Source: CAYVIB01 sp964451365 (lineage in GTDB: Bacteria > Pseudomonadota > Gammaproteobacteria > Pseudomonadales > Cellvibrionaceae). From it: a stretch of 64,000 nucleotides of DNA. The notes beneath the pieces were generated by a model. The model ran no database searches and was not told where the DNA came from. It was given only the letters and a program-made list of their open reading frames with translations. Shown here piece by piece: positions 25,130 to 34,518 of the stretch (position 1 is the first letter of the stretch; the number at the start of each line of letters is the position of its first letter). Location of the stretch: positions 1 to 64,000 of the forward strand of contig CAYVIB010000002.1 in assembly GCA_964451365.1 (NCBI GenBank). Direction: 5' to 3'. The position numbers and the translations under genes are program-made.

Positions 25130-27754
25130 GTGCTCAATGCTTATCGAGAACATGTAAAAGAACGTGAATCCCAGGGAATTCCCCCCAAGCCTCTATCCCC
25201 CTCCCAGGTGGCCGACCTGGTCGAACTGCTCAAGAACCCACCCGCCGGCGAAGAAGCCTTTCTGGTGGACCTGATTGCCAATCGCGTCCCCCCCGGCGTG
25301 GACGAGGCAGCCTACGTGAAGGCGGGATTCCTGTCGGCCATCGTCAAGGGCGAGGCGAGCAGCCCGTTGATCAGCAAAACCGAGGCGGTCAAGCTGCTGG
25401 GCAACATGCACGGCGGCTACAATATCGAAACGCTGGTCTCCCTGCTGGACGATGCTGAACTGGCCTCCCTGGCGGCGAAAGAGTTGAAACACACCCTGCT
25501 GATGTTCGATGCCTTCCACGATGTGGAGGAGAAAGCCCGGGCCGGCAATGTGCACGCGCAGGCGGTGCTCCAGTCATGGGCGGACGCGGAGTGGTTTACC
25601 CAACGCAATGCCGTGCCGGAATCCATCAAGGTCGCCGTGTTCAAAGTCACCGGCGAGACCAATACCGATGATCTTTCCCCCGCCCAGGACGCTTGGTCGC
25701 GACCGGACATCCCGCTCCATGCACTGGCCATGTACAAAATGGCGCGCGACGGCATCAAGCCCGACGAGCCGGGCACGAAGGGACCGCTGAAGCAGATTGA
25801 AGCGATCCAGGCCAAGGGTTACCCGGTGGCTTTTGTCGGCGATGTGGTCGGCACCGGCTCCTCGCGAAAATCCGCCACCAACTCCGTGCTCTGGTACTTC
25901 GGCGAGGACACCCCGGGCGTGCCGAACAAACGCGGCGGCGGCATCTGCATCGGTGGCAAGGTTGCGCCGATTTTTTACAACACTATGGAAGACGCCGGCG
26001 CGTTGGTATTCGAAGCGCCGGTGGATGCCTTGAACATGGGAGATGTGATCGAAATCCGCCCCTACGACGGCAAAATCCTGGATGAATCCGGCCAGGTACT
26101 GGCGGAGTTCGAACTTAAATCCGATGTCCTGCTGGACGAGGTTCGCGCCGGTGGCCGTATCAATCTGATTATCGGCCGGGGCCTCACCGCCCATGCGCGA
26201 GAATCGCTGGGCCTGGCCGCATCGTCTGTATTCCGCGTCCCCGCCGCGCCGGTCGATTCCGGCAAGGGCTTTACTCTGGCACAGAAAATGGTCGGCCGCG
26301 CCTGTGGCCTGCCGGAAGGCAAGGGCATACGTCCCGGCACCTACTGTGAACCGCGCATGGCCACTGTCGGCTCCCAGGACACCACCGGGCCGATGACCCG
26401 CGATGAGTTGAAAGACCTGGCCTGCCTGGGCTTCTCCGCCGACCTGGTGATGCAGTCCTTCTGCCACACCGCCGCCTATCCGAAGCCGGTGGATATCGAT
26501 ACCCAGCACACCCTGCCGGACTTTATCCAGAACCGGGGCGGCGTTTCCCTGCGACCGGGCGACGGCATTATACACTCCTGGCTCAACCGCATGTTGTTGC
26601 CGGACACCGTCGGCACCGGCGGCGACTCCCACACCCGCTTCCCGATGGGTATATCCTTCCCGGCCGGTTCCGGCCTGGTGGCCTTCGCGGCGGCCACTGG
26701 TGTCATGCCGCTGGATATGCCGGAATCGGTGCTGGTGCGCTTTAAGGGCAAGATGCAACCCGGAATTACCCTGCGCGACCTGGTGCACGCCATCCCCTAC
26801 TACGCCATCCAGGAGGGTTTGCTGACGGTTGAGAAAAAAGGCAAGAAGAACGTCTTTTCCGGCCGCATTCTGGAAATCGAAGGTCTTACCGGGCTGACGG
26901 TGGAACAGGCTTTCGAGCTGTCGGACGCCTCCGCCGAGCGGTCCGCCGCCGGCTGTACTATCAAACTGCCGGAAGAATCCATCGCCGAATACCTGCGTTC
27001 CAATATCACCCTGCTGCGCTGGATGATCAGCCAGGGCTACAACGACAAGCGCACCCTGGAGCGCCGCGCCCGCAAGATGGAAGAGTGGCTGGAAACTCCG
27101 TCCCTGCTGTCCGCCGATGCCGACGCGGAATACGCGGCAGTGCTGGAAATCGACCTGGATCAGTTGAAAGAACCGGTAGTCTGTTGCCCGAACGACCCCG
27201 ACGATGCCCGCCTGCTGTCTGAAGTGGTGGGGGACAACGTGGACGAGGTGTTTATCGGCTCCTGCATGACCAATATCGGCCACTTCCGCGCCGCCGGCAA
27301 ACTGCTGGACGCTAACAAGGGCGGATTGAAGACCCGCTTCTGGATGTCGCCGCCCACCAAAATGGACCAGCACACACTGATGGAAGAAGGCTACTACAAC
27401 ATCTACGGCCGCAACGGCGTACGCATGGAAATGCCCGGCTGCTCCCTGTGCATGGGCAACCAGGCCCGGGTCGCCGACGGCGCAACGGTGTTGTCCACCT
27501 CCACCCGCAACTTCCCCAACCGTCTGGGCGCGGGTGCCAACGTGTACCTGACCTCGGCCGAACTGGCGGCGATCGGCGGTATTCTGGGGCGATTGCCGAC
27601 AGTCGCCGAATACATGGAATACGCCGGCAAGATTGACTCCATGGCCGATGATATCTTCCGTTACATGAATTTCGACCAGATTGAGTCCTTCGTCAAAGGC
27701 GCAGAGGAAGGCAGACGCATCGCGGCGGTGGAAATTCAGCAGGTTGCTGTATAA
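25130..27754 (+). CDS. acnB: Aconitate hydratase B (bifunctional 2-methylisocitrate dehydratase)
   Basis: An 874-residue TCA-cycle enzyme that interconverts citrate and isocitrate through a [4Fe-4S] cluster. It follows the E. coli AcnB layout: HEAT-like domain, then swivel domain (GDVVGTGSSRKSATNSVLW), then catalytic domains (GTGGDSHTRFPMGISFPAGSG; CMTNIGHFRAAGK; PGCSLCMGNQARVADGATV), which hold the three cluster cysteines. GTG at 25130 (after AGAGGA) gives LNAYREHVKE, in line with the E. coli start; the upstream TTG at 25100 is rejected. AcnB also acts as an iron-responsive RNA-binding protein in other bacteria. Confidence 0.97.
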   Translation: MLNAYREHVKERESQGIPPKPLSPSQVADLVELLKNPPAGEEAFLVDLIANRVPPGVDEAAYVKAGFLSAIVKGEASSPLISKTEAVKLLGNMHGGYNIETLVSLLDDAELASLAAKELKHTLLMFDAFHDVEEKARAGNVHAQAVLQSWADAEWFTQRNAVPESIKVAVFKVTGETNTDDLSPAQDAWSRPDIPLHALAMYKMARDGIKPDEPGTKGPLKQIEAIQAKGYPVAFVGDVVGTGSSRKSATNSVLWYFGEDTPGVPNKRGGGICIGGKVAPIFYNTMEDAGALVFEAPVDALNMGDVIEIRPYDGKILDESGQVLAEFELKSDVLLDEVRAGGRINLIIGRGLTAHARESLGLAASSVFRVPAAPVDSGKGFTLAQKMVGRACGLPEGKGIRPGTYCEPRMATVGSQDTTGPMTRDELKDLACLGFSADLVMQSFCHTAAYPKPVDIDTQHTLPDFIQNRGGVSLRPGDGIIHSWLNRMLLPDTVGTGGDSHTRFPMGISFPAGSGLVAFAAATGVMPLDMPESVLVRFKGKMQPGITLRDLVHAIPYYAIQEGLLTVEKKGKKNVFSGRILEIEGLTGLTVEQAFELSDASAERSAAGCTIKLPEESIAEYLRSNITLLRWMISQGYNDKRTLERRARKMEEWLETPSLLSADADAEYAAVLEIDLDQLKEPVVCCPNDPDDARLLSEVVGDNVDEVFIGSCMTNIGHFRAAGKLLDANKGGLKTRFWMSPPTKMDQHTLMEEGYYNIYGRNGVRMEMPGCSLCMGNQARVADGATVLSTSTRNFPNRLGAGANVYLTSAELAAIGGILGRLPTVAEYMEYAGKIDSMADDIFRYMNFDQIESFVKGAEEGRRIAAVEIQQVAV

Positions 27755-27764
27755 AAACCTTTCC

Positions 27765-27795
27765 GGGGGCGGCTTCAATGCCGCCTCCATTTTTC
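27765..27795 (+). terminator. Intrinsic terminator of acnB
   Basis: The stem GGGGGCGGC / GCCGCCTCC (with one G-T pair) has a six-base loop and is followed by ATTTTTCCCC. It starts eleven bases after the acnB stop. Confidence 0.7.
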
Positions 27796-28103
27796 CCCTT
27801 CAATTCATTTTTACGTGTAATGCGGTATAGTCATTATGCATCTTCGTCGCTGTCGCACACAGAATTGTCCGGAATAAAATGACCGATGAAGGGTCCAGAG
27901 AGGCAGTCATCTTCGCGAAGCGGAGCGCCGCCCGGCGGAGATCCAGGGAACTTGTGTTGGCAAGGAGGTTTGTTCTGGATGTCGCTTTGCGAACATGACG
28001 CAGTAAGGAAAACCGAAATGTTCTGACACGCTTGTTCTTCTTTTACAAGTTACTTTGGACAGTAGTGTATTGCGCAACAAAATCAATAATAAGAGATAAT
28101 TCC
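27796..28103. other. Intergenic region before the sugar-acid operon
   Basis: About 300 bases. The GC-rich part (27890-27960) has no frame that resembles a protein. The AT-rich end (28030-28103) must hold the operon promoter. No operator with clear dyad symmetry was found. Confidence 0.4.
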
Positions 28104-29417
28104 ATGGAAATACTTGCCGTTCTGGCGTCCATCGCCGTTCTTGTCCTGCTGATTGTCTGGCTCAAGATCCATCCTTTCCTCGCCTTTCTTGTCGCCTCCA
28201 CCGTTGCCGGCATTCTGCTGGGCATTCCACTCGAAACCGTGCCGGGCACGCTGGAAAAAGGTATCGGTGGCACCCTGGGCGGGCTGGTGATCATCATCTG
28301 CCTTGGGGCCATGTTCGGCAAACTGGTATCGGAAAGCGGCGCCGCGCAGAAAATTGCCAACGTACTGATCGGGCTGTTCGGCCAAAAGCACATTACCTGG
28401 GCGCTGATGCTGACCGGTTTTATCGTCGGCATACCGCTGTTCTACAACGTCGGCTTCGTGCTGCTGGTGCCGCTGGTTTTTTCAGTGATGTACCAGTCAA
28501 AACTGCCGGCGGTGTACCTGGGTATCCCGCTGCTGGCGGCGCTATCTGTAACGCACGGCTACCTGCCACCCCACCCTTCCCCCACTGCCATGGTGCCCAT
28601 GTTCAACGCCGATATCGGCACCACCGTGATTTATGGCCTGATTATCTGCGTGCCGTCGATGATTCTGGCGGGTCCGGTTTTCGCGAAAACGCTGAAAAAA
28701 ATGAACTCCCAACCGCTGGCAATTTTCCGGCCGCAGGAGATTCACGAAGACAACCTCCCCGGTGCATTCAATTGCTTTGCCACTTCCATCCTGCCGGTGG
28801 TGCTGATTGCCAGTTCCACCTTTCTACCCGAACTGGCAGGTAAAAACGAAAGCTTGCGGGATTTCTTTGCCTTCATCAGCAACCCGTCAATGGTAATGCT
28901 TATCGCGCTGGCGATTGCCACCTGGTCGCTGGGCCTGTCGCGCGGTATGAAAGTGACCGAAATCATGGAACACTATAGCGGCGCAATTAAAGATATCGCG
29001 GTAATTCTGCTGATTGTCGCCGGCGCCGGAACCCTGAAGCAGGTTTTCGTCGACAGCGGCGTAAGCAATGATATTGCCGACCTGTTGCAGGGTGTGGCTA
29101 TCAACCCACTGCTGCTGGGCTGGTTTATCGCCACGGTAATTCGTGTCTGCCTGGGTTCGGCGACAGTCGCTGGTTTAACCGCGGCCGGCATTATGGCGCC
29201 GGTGGTGGTGGCAACCAATGTCGACCCCAACCTGATGATTCTGGCGGTGGGCGCCGGCAGCCTGATGTTTTCCCACGTCAACGATTCCGGCTTCTGGCTG
29301 TACAAGGAATATTTCAACCTGAGCCTGAAAGATACCGTTATGTCCTGGTCACTGATGGAATCTATCGTTAGTATCGTCGGTATAATTGGCGTTTTAATTC
29401 TGGATATTGTTATCTAA
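28104..29417 (+). CDS. GntP-family gluconate/sugar-acid:H+ symporter
   Basis: A 437-residue polytopic permease from ATG at 28104. An upstream in-frame start at 28032 adds a Phe-rich stretch and is rejected. Family blocks: GGLVIIICLGAMFGKLVSESGAAQ, VGIPLFYNVGFVLLVPLVF, THGYLPPHPSPTAM, and FSHVNDSGFWLYKEYF. It imports gluconate, galactonate or a related acid with protons. It starts an operon with uxuA (15 bases later) and an SMP-30 lipoprotein, which suggests that the substrate is a hexonate or a product of hexuronate breakdown. Confidence 0.92.
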   Translation: MEILAVLASIAVLVLLIVWLKIHPFLAFLVASTVAGILLGIPLETVPGTLEKGIGGTLGGLVIIICLGAMFGKLVSESGAAQKIANVLIGLFGQKHITWALMLTGFIVGIPLFYNVGFVLLVPLVFSVMYQSKLPAVYLGIPLLAALSVTHGYLPPHPSPTAMVPMFNADIGTTVIYGLIICVPSMILAGPVFAKTLKKMNSQPLAIFRPQEIHEDNLPGAFNCFATSILPVVLIASSTFLPELAGKNESLRDFFAFISNPSMVMLIALAIATWSLGLSRGMKVTEIMEHYSGAIKDIAVILLIVAGAGTLKQVFVDSGVSNDIADLLQGVAINPLLLGWFIATVIRVCLGSATVAGLTAAGIMAPVVVATNVDPNLMILAVGAGSLMFSHVNDSGFWLYKEYFNLSLKDTVMSWSLMESIVSIVGIIGVLILDIVI

Positions 29418-29432
29418 TGAGGTGAAGCTTTT

Positions 29433-30632
29433 ATGTCCCGCATTCCTTACTTAATGGAACAAACCATGCGCTGGTTCGGCCCCTCCGATCCGGTGAGCCT
29501 GTCGGATATTCGCCAGGCCGGCTGCACGGGCGTGGTTACAGCCCTGCACCACATCCCCAACGGGGAAGTGTGGGAACTGGACGAAATCCAAAAACGCAAG
29601 AATATGATTAATGCCGCCGGCCTGGCCTGGAAAGTGGTGGAAAGTGTACCCGTGCACGAACATATCAAAACCCAGGCGCCCGGCTTCGAGCGGAAAATCG
29701 AAAATTATAAACAAACCATTCGGAACCTTGGCGTCTGCGGCATCGAAGTAGTGACCTACAACTTCATGCCGGTACTGGATTGGACACGCACCAATCTCAG
29801 TTTTGAACTCGAAGACGGTTCACGCGCACTGCGATTTGAAAAGGCATCGCTGGTTATTTTTGACGTGCACTTGCTGAAGCGACCCAATGCGGAAAAAGAT
29901 TACACCGAGGAAGAGCTGAAAAAAGCCGCGACCATTTTCGCAAACATGTCCGAGGAAGAAAAAAACCAGCTTGAGCGAACCGTTATCGCCGGCCTGCCCG
30001 GCAGCGAGGAAAGTTTTACCCTGGACCAGTTCCAGGCCGCACTCGATACTTACCTAGGTATCGACGAGGCAAAATTGCGCTCTCACCTGGTGTATTTTCT
30101 CCGGCAGGTTTGCCCGGTGGCGGATGAAGTCGGCGTTAAGATGGCCATTCACCCGGATGACCCGCCTTATTCCATTTTGGGCCTGCCACGTATTATCAAA
30201 AACTCTGAGGACATTATTGACCTGACCACCCAAGTGCCGAACAAGTCGAACGGCCTGTGTTTCTGCGCCGGCTCCTACGGCGTCAGTGAACGCAATGATT
30301 TGCCGGCGATGGTGGAGCGTTTCGGTGAGCGGGTTAACTTTCTGCATCTGCGCAATGTCAAACGCGATGCCGAAGGTAATTTTCTCGAAGCGGCGCACCT
30401 GGATGGCGATACCAATATGTACGATCTGGTTAAAGCCATCGTCAGGGTTTCCCACCAACGGAAAGTTTCGATACCGATGCGACCCGACCATGGCCACCAA
30501 ATGATGGACGACCTGAAAAAAACCACCAATCCCGGTTATTCCGGTATTGGACGGGTGAAAGGCCTGGCCGAAATTCGCGGGCTGGAATTGGGTATAGCAA
30601 GAAGCCTGGCGGAACAAACGCCGGCACAATAA
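29433..30632 (+). CDS. uxuA: Mannonate dehydratase
   Basis: A 399-residue enzyme that dehydrates D-mannonate to 2-keto-3-deoxygluconate, in the glucuronate branch of hexuronate catabolism. The start MEQTMRWFGPSDPVSLSDIRQAGCTGVV and the metal-site segments (MAIHPDDPPYSILGLPRI, CAGSYGV, FLHLRNV, MRPDHGHQ) are typical of UxuA. Length is normal. It lies between the GntP transporter and the SMP-30 lipoprotein on one transcript. Glucuronate isomerase and KDG kinase are not in the window. Confidence 0.95.
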   Translation: MSRIPYLMEQTMRWFGPSDPVSLSDIRQAGCTGVVTALHHIPNGEVWELDEIQKRKNMINAAGLAWKVVESVPVHEHIKTQAPGFERKIENYKQTIRNLGVCGIEVVTYNFMPVLDWTRTNLSFELEDGSRALRFEKASLVIFDVHLLKRPNAEKDYTEEELKKAATIFANMSEEEKNQLERTVIAGLPGSEESFTLDQFQAALDTYLGIDEAKLRSHLVYFLRQVCPVADEVGVKMAIHPDDPPYSILGLPRIIKNSEDIIDLTTQVPNKSNGLCFCAGSYGVSERNDLPAMVERFGERVNFLHLRNVKRDAEGNFLEAAHLDGDTNMYDLVKAIVRVSHQRKVSIPMRPDHGHQMMDDLKKTTNPGYSGIGRVKGLAEIRGLELGIARSLAEQTPAQ

Positions 30633-30657
30633 ACTGAAAATCAGAAGGGACGGTCAT

Positions 30658-31650
30658 ATGAAAAAAATAAATACTTTTTTGGTTGTTGTCGGCTCTGCAT
30701 GGCTTCTTGCCGGATGCGGAGAAAGTGGCGAACAGGTTGCGCGGGAGGAATCCGCGGCACCGGTCGAACAACAGGAAGTAAATTCCCAAACGGAAAGTAA
30801 TATTGTCCCGGCGGGTGCCGAAGTAACCAAGCTGAGTCGGGACCAGTTTGAATTTGTCGAAGGTCCGGCCTGGGACAATAAAGGTACCGTCTATTTTACC
30901 GATATTCCCAACAACAGTATTTACCGCTACAACCCGGTTTCAGGTGAATTTACCCGCATTACGGACAACAGCGCCGGCACCAATGGCCTGATGTTCAACC
31001 GGGACAACAACCTGCTCGCCTGTGAGCAGGAAACTGGCGCGCTCGCGGAATGGGACACTGACGGAAACCGGCTTGGAACCCTGGTGGCCGAGTACAATGG
31101 AATTCGATTTAACCGGCCTAATGATCTGGTGGTGGACAAAAGCAATGGCATTTATTTTACCGATCCGTCCTGGAGCGAGGAGAGGCCACAGCAAATCAAA
31201 GGCGTTTACTACCTGGATGCCGATGGCAATGTCACCCGGCTTGTGGAGGACATGGACAAGCCGAACGGTATTATTTTGTCACCGGATGAATCCGTGCTTT
31301 ACATTAGCGATACGGACAGTTTTGACGTGCGTGCCTACCCCGTTATCGCACCGGGCAAATTGGGTGAGCGAATGACGTTTGCCACGCTAACCCACCCCGA
31401 CGACTACGAAAGCCATATTTCCGGCGCGGACGGCGTCGCCATTGATGTTCACGGCAACCTGTATGTCACCACGCGGTTTGGTGTGCAGATATTTGATCCG
31501 CAAGGGGAATTTGTCGACCTGATTGAATTGCCGGAAGCGCCCACCAACTGTGTATTCAGCGGTGAAAACCTGGATACGCTGTTTATCACCGCGAGAAAAA
31601 ATGTCTACCGTATCAAACTGAACACGCGCGGTTTGATATTTCCCCAATAA
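30658..31650 (+). CDS. SMP-30/gluconolactonase family lipoprotein
   Basis: A 330-residue beta-propeller of the SMP-30/Gluconolactonase/LRE family. The lipobox LAGC at residues 16-19 places it in the envelope. Metal and active-site residues appear in FVEGPAWDN, NRPNDLVVDKSNGIYFTDPSW, PNGIILSPDES and SGADGVAIDVHGNLYV. It should hydrolyse an aldonolactone before import by the GntP permease encoded two genes upstream. It is the last gene of the operon. Exact lactone unknown. Confidence 0.9.
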   Translation: MKKINTFLVVVGSAWLLAGCGESGEQVAREESAAPVEQQEVNSQTESNIVPAGAEVTKLSRDQFEFVEGPAWDNKGTVYFTDIPNNSIYRYNPVSGEFTRITDNSAGTNGLMFNRDNNLLACEQETGALAEWDTDGNRLGTLVAEYNGIRFNRPNDLVVDKSNGIYFTDPSWSEERPQQIKGVYYLDADGNVTRLVEDMDKPNGIILSPDESVLYISDTDSFDVRAYPVIAPGKLGERMTFATLTHPDDYESHISGADGVAIDVHGNLYVTTRFGVQIFDPQGEFVDLIELPEAPTNCVFSGENLDTLFITARKNVYRIKLNTRGLIFPQ

Positions 31651-31658
31651 ACTGCCAC

Positions 31659-31699
31659 GGCGGGTGGCGCCCGACGTGTCGGACCATCGCCTGCCCGCC
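31659..31699. terminator. Possible bidirectional hairpin between convergent genes
   Basis: The arms GGCGGGTGGCG and CGCCTGCCCGCC sit between two convergent stop codons. The stem is imperfect and there is no T-run, so only weak termination can be argued. Confidence 0.35.
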
Positions 31700-33433
31700 C
31701 TACAGCACCTGCGTGGCAACGGCTTTTTTATCCTGGTTCAGGTAAAACGCGCGCAGGTCTTCCAGCTCCATTGGCCGCGCGTAATAAAAACCCTGCATGT
31801 AATCCACCGCATCGCCTTTAAGTAGTTGCGACAGGCTCTGGGTTTCCACTCCTTCCGCAATCACCTGGATGCCGAGATTCCGCGCCAACGCGATCATGGC
31901 GCGCGTGATGGTTCGATCGGATTGCGTTTCAGTACAGCGGGTCACGAATGTTTTGTCGATTTTTATTTTGTCCAACGGCAATTCCTTCAGGTGATTCATC
32001 GAGGAATAGCCCACGCCGAAATCATCGAGCGCCAGCAGAACACCTATTTCCTTTAGCTGGCCGATGATATCGATTATACGATAGCTGTGCTCCAGCACCA
32101 GCGATTCCGTAATTTCAAACTGTAACTGCCGCGGCTCCAGGCCCGCCGAAGTAATCATTTCCTTTATACGATCCACAAAATACAAATCATTAAACTGCAC
32201 GGAAGAAAGGTTCACGCTTACCCAGGCATTTTCCGGCAGCGCGCCTTCCGTATGAAGCGCATTAAAATCCCGACAGGCCCGTTCTGTGATCCACGCGCCA
32301 ATCACGCGAATCATACCTGTCTCTTCCAGAAGCGGGACAAACTCCTCCGGCGAAATCACTTCTCCGGCCGCATTCTTCCATCTTAGAAGCGCTTCGATTC
32401 CTTCAAACAGTCCATTGGCAACATTAAGCACCGGCTGATATTCGACACCAAATTCGCAGTTGCTGAACGCCTGCGTAATACCGCGCAGCAGTTCAATTCG
32501 CCGGCTGGCCTGCCGCTCCATCTCACTATCGAAAAAGCATACACGGTCGCCGCCTTTTCGTTTGGCCGAATACATGGCTGTGTCCGCTTCATGGATCAGC
32601 TGATCAACAGTCGGCGGATTGTCGTAGCCGGAATAGCCGGCCACGCCGATACTGCAACGGGCATTGATCCACTCGCCTCCATCCAGCTCTATGCCCCGCC
32701 GCACGCTTTTGAGAATTTTTTCCGCCACCACGATGGATGAACGCAAGGTATCATCCTCGTGGTCCAGCACAATGACAAATTCGTCACCGCCGAGCCGTGC
32801 AATAAAATCGGAAGCACGCAGGCAATCATTCATGGTTTTACTGATTTTTTTCAGGAAGTCATCGCCGACACAGTGACCGAGCGTATCGTTAACAAGTTTG
32901 AAGTGGTCGCAATCGATAAATAAAATCGAAAGGCTTTTTTTCAGGCGTTTTGCATTTTCAAGGGCATGCTTCAGGTAATCCATGCAACGCGAGCGATTGG
33001 CCAGCCCGGTCAGCCTGTCATAATTCGCCAGCTTCGCCACCTGGGCATCGTATTTATGCCGCTCCAGTGAATAGCGTATTGCCCGCACCGCAACACAGGG
33101 CTTCAGTTCGTCCTTTACCAGGTAGTCCTGCGCTCCGTTTTTAACGGCGTCGAGTGCCAGTGCCTCATCGTCCATTCCGGTAACGACGACAATGGCCTGG
33201 TCGGGAGCAAAGGCGCGAAGACGGGTTACGGAATCGAGGCCGGATGAATCCGGGAGGGAAAGGTCGAGCAAAATGACGTCAACGCTGTTTCCGTCCATGT
33301 ACTTCAGCGCGCTTGCCATACGATCCTCGCGCACTATATCGAAGCAATAATTTGCATCGTTCGACAGCGCCTGCTCGATCAAATGGGCATCGCCATCGTC
33401 ATCCTCGATGTGTAGAATTTTGATGCGCTCCAA
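31700..33433 (-). CDS. Response regulator with REC, GGDEF and EAL domains
   Basis: About 577 residues from the TTG at 33433, which has a GGAGG ribosome site five bases upstream; the 36-residue extension from 33541 has no family match. The receiver domain (1-120) has its phospho-acceptor Asp at about residue 57 (LLDLSLPD). The GGDEF motif is intact (ARLGGDEF, about 215) with an I-site RASD five residues before it. The EAL motif is intact (EALLRW, about 347) with DDFGVGYSS. It may be a bifunctional c-di-GMP enzyme. The partner kinase is not in the window. Confidence 0.88.
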   Translation of the reverse strand: MERIKILHIEDDDGDAHLIEQALSNDANYCFDIVREDRMASALKYMDGNSVDVILLDLSLPDSSGLDSVTRLRAFAPDQAIVVVTGMDDEALALDAVKNGAQDYLVKDELKPCVAVRAIRYSLERHKYDAQVAKLANYDRLTGLANRSRCMDYLKHALENAKRLKKSLSILFIDCDHFKLVNDTLGHCVGDDFLKKISKTMNDCLRASDFIARLGGDEFVIVLDHEDDTLRSSIVVAEKILKSVRRGIELDGGEWINARCSIGVAGYSGYDNPPTVDQLIHEADTAMYSAKRKGGDRVCFFDSEMERQASRRIELLRGITQAFSNCEFGVEYQPVLNVANGLFEGIEALLRWKNAAGEVISPEEFVPLLEETGMIRVIGAWITERACRDFNALHTEGALPENAWVSVNLSSVQFNDLYFVDRIKEMITSAGLEPRQLQFEITESLVLEHSYRIIDIIGQLKEIGVLLALDDFGVGYSSMNHLKELPLDKIKIDKTFVTRCTETQSDRTITRAMIALARNLGIQVIAEGVETQSLSQLLKGDAVDYMQGFYYARPMELEDLRAFYLNQDKKAVATQVL

Positions 33434-33591
33434 ACGTACCTCCACTGCAGTGGTGATAGTGCTCGAATTTTGCGGTGGCAATATACAGCAAAAAGTAGGG
33501 CCTTCCCAACAATTAGACGTTTTTGATGCCACATTATGCATACGTTACAGCGGTTGGCACCGAACATTAAATGATTGTGACGCCAGAGGTC

Positions 33592-34518
33592 CTAACTCGA
33601 TTTGTGGGGGGAATAAAGGTCGATATCGACCGTGCCGGATGCCCGCATCCGCCGGTCTATCGCCAGGTACGGCAGGCCGGCATCGCCAAGCCAGGTTTTG
33701 TCATCCGCGCTCTTCAACATGGCGATAGTGGAAAAGGAGCCGGCCACCAGGCACTGGCCAGCAATAACACTGACCGAGGCGTACGTCGGTTGGATGCTCT
33801 GCCCCGTTGCCGGGTTAAGCAGGTGACAATAGCGAACGCCATCAACAATCATGAATCGCTCATAGTCCCCGCTGGTAGCGATGGCGCCGTGTGCCATATC
33901 CACGGTCGCAATCGGGCCGGCCGGATTGCGAGGGTGCTGGATACCAACTTTCCAGGGTTTTCCGTCCGGGTGAGGACCGACGATTCTGACATCGCCTCCC
34001 AGATTCACCAGACCGTGTTGAACACCCAGTTCCATGGACAGTGTCGCGGCAACATCCACCGCGTATTCCTTTACATAACCGCCAAAATCAATTTCCATAT
34101 CCTTGATCGGCAATTGAATAAATGGTGATTGCCAAATCACTTTTTGCCAGCCGATAGCAGGCAGAATTTTTTCCAGTTCCACCTGTGTCGGAAGCCGGTT
34201 GGATTTGAAGTTCCAGGCCCGGCGCAATACACCGGAAGTGACATCGAACAAGCCGTCGCTTTGCTCAAATAAAATAGCAGCGTAGTCGATAAGTTTGGCG
34301 GTTTCCCCGTCGACTTCGACTGCTTCTCCGCTGCCTGCACTCTGGTTTATTCTTGAAGTGATGCTGGTGGGTTTAAAACGGGTGTAGCGATTTTCCAGCT
34401 CCAGAATTTTGTCGACAACCGTCTGGCAAATATCCCGGATATTTTTGTTGGGGGGAGCGTAGAGCTTCAGCTCGCAGGGGCTCCCCATCGCCTTGAACGT
34501 AACGCTGTGAAGTTCCAC
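33592..34518 (-). CDS. apbE: FAD:protein FMN transferase (ApbE)
   Basis: A 308-residue ApbE-family protein that attaches FMN through a phosphoester to Ser or Thr of target proteins in the periplasm. Family blocks: AMGSPCELKLYAP at the start, TSRINQSAGSGEAVEVD, DVTSGVLRRAW, VNLGGDVRIVGPHPDGKPW, and SGDYERF. No clear signal peptide is visible. The GTG start overlaps the TAG of the DUF3570 gene by one base, so it is translationally coupled to that gene. It is the last gene of a four-gene cluster with a thioredoxin remnant and DUF4266. Confidence 0.93.
   Translation of the reverse strand: MELHSVTFKAMGSPCELKLYAPPNKNIRDICQTVVDKILELENRYTRFKPTSITSRINQSAGSGEAVEVDGETAKLIDYAAILFEQSDGLFDVTSGVLRRAWNFKSNRLPTQVELEKILPAIGWQKVIWQSPFIQLPIKDMEIDFGGYVKEYAVDVAATLSMELGVQHGLVNLGGDVRIVGPHPDGKPWKVGIQHPRNPAGPIATVDMAHGAIATSGDYERFMIVDGVRYCHLLNPATGQSIQPTYASVSVIAGQCLVAGSFSTIAMLKSADDKTWLGDAGLPYLAIDRRMRASGTVDIDLYSPHKSS

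Noticed and set aside
25574..27790. A 738-codon open frame on the minus strand
   Set aside because: It is antisense to acnB, lacks a ribosome site and family resemblance, and results from the biased codon use of the real gene.
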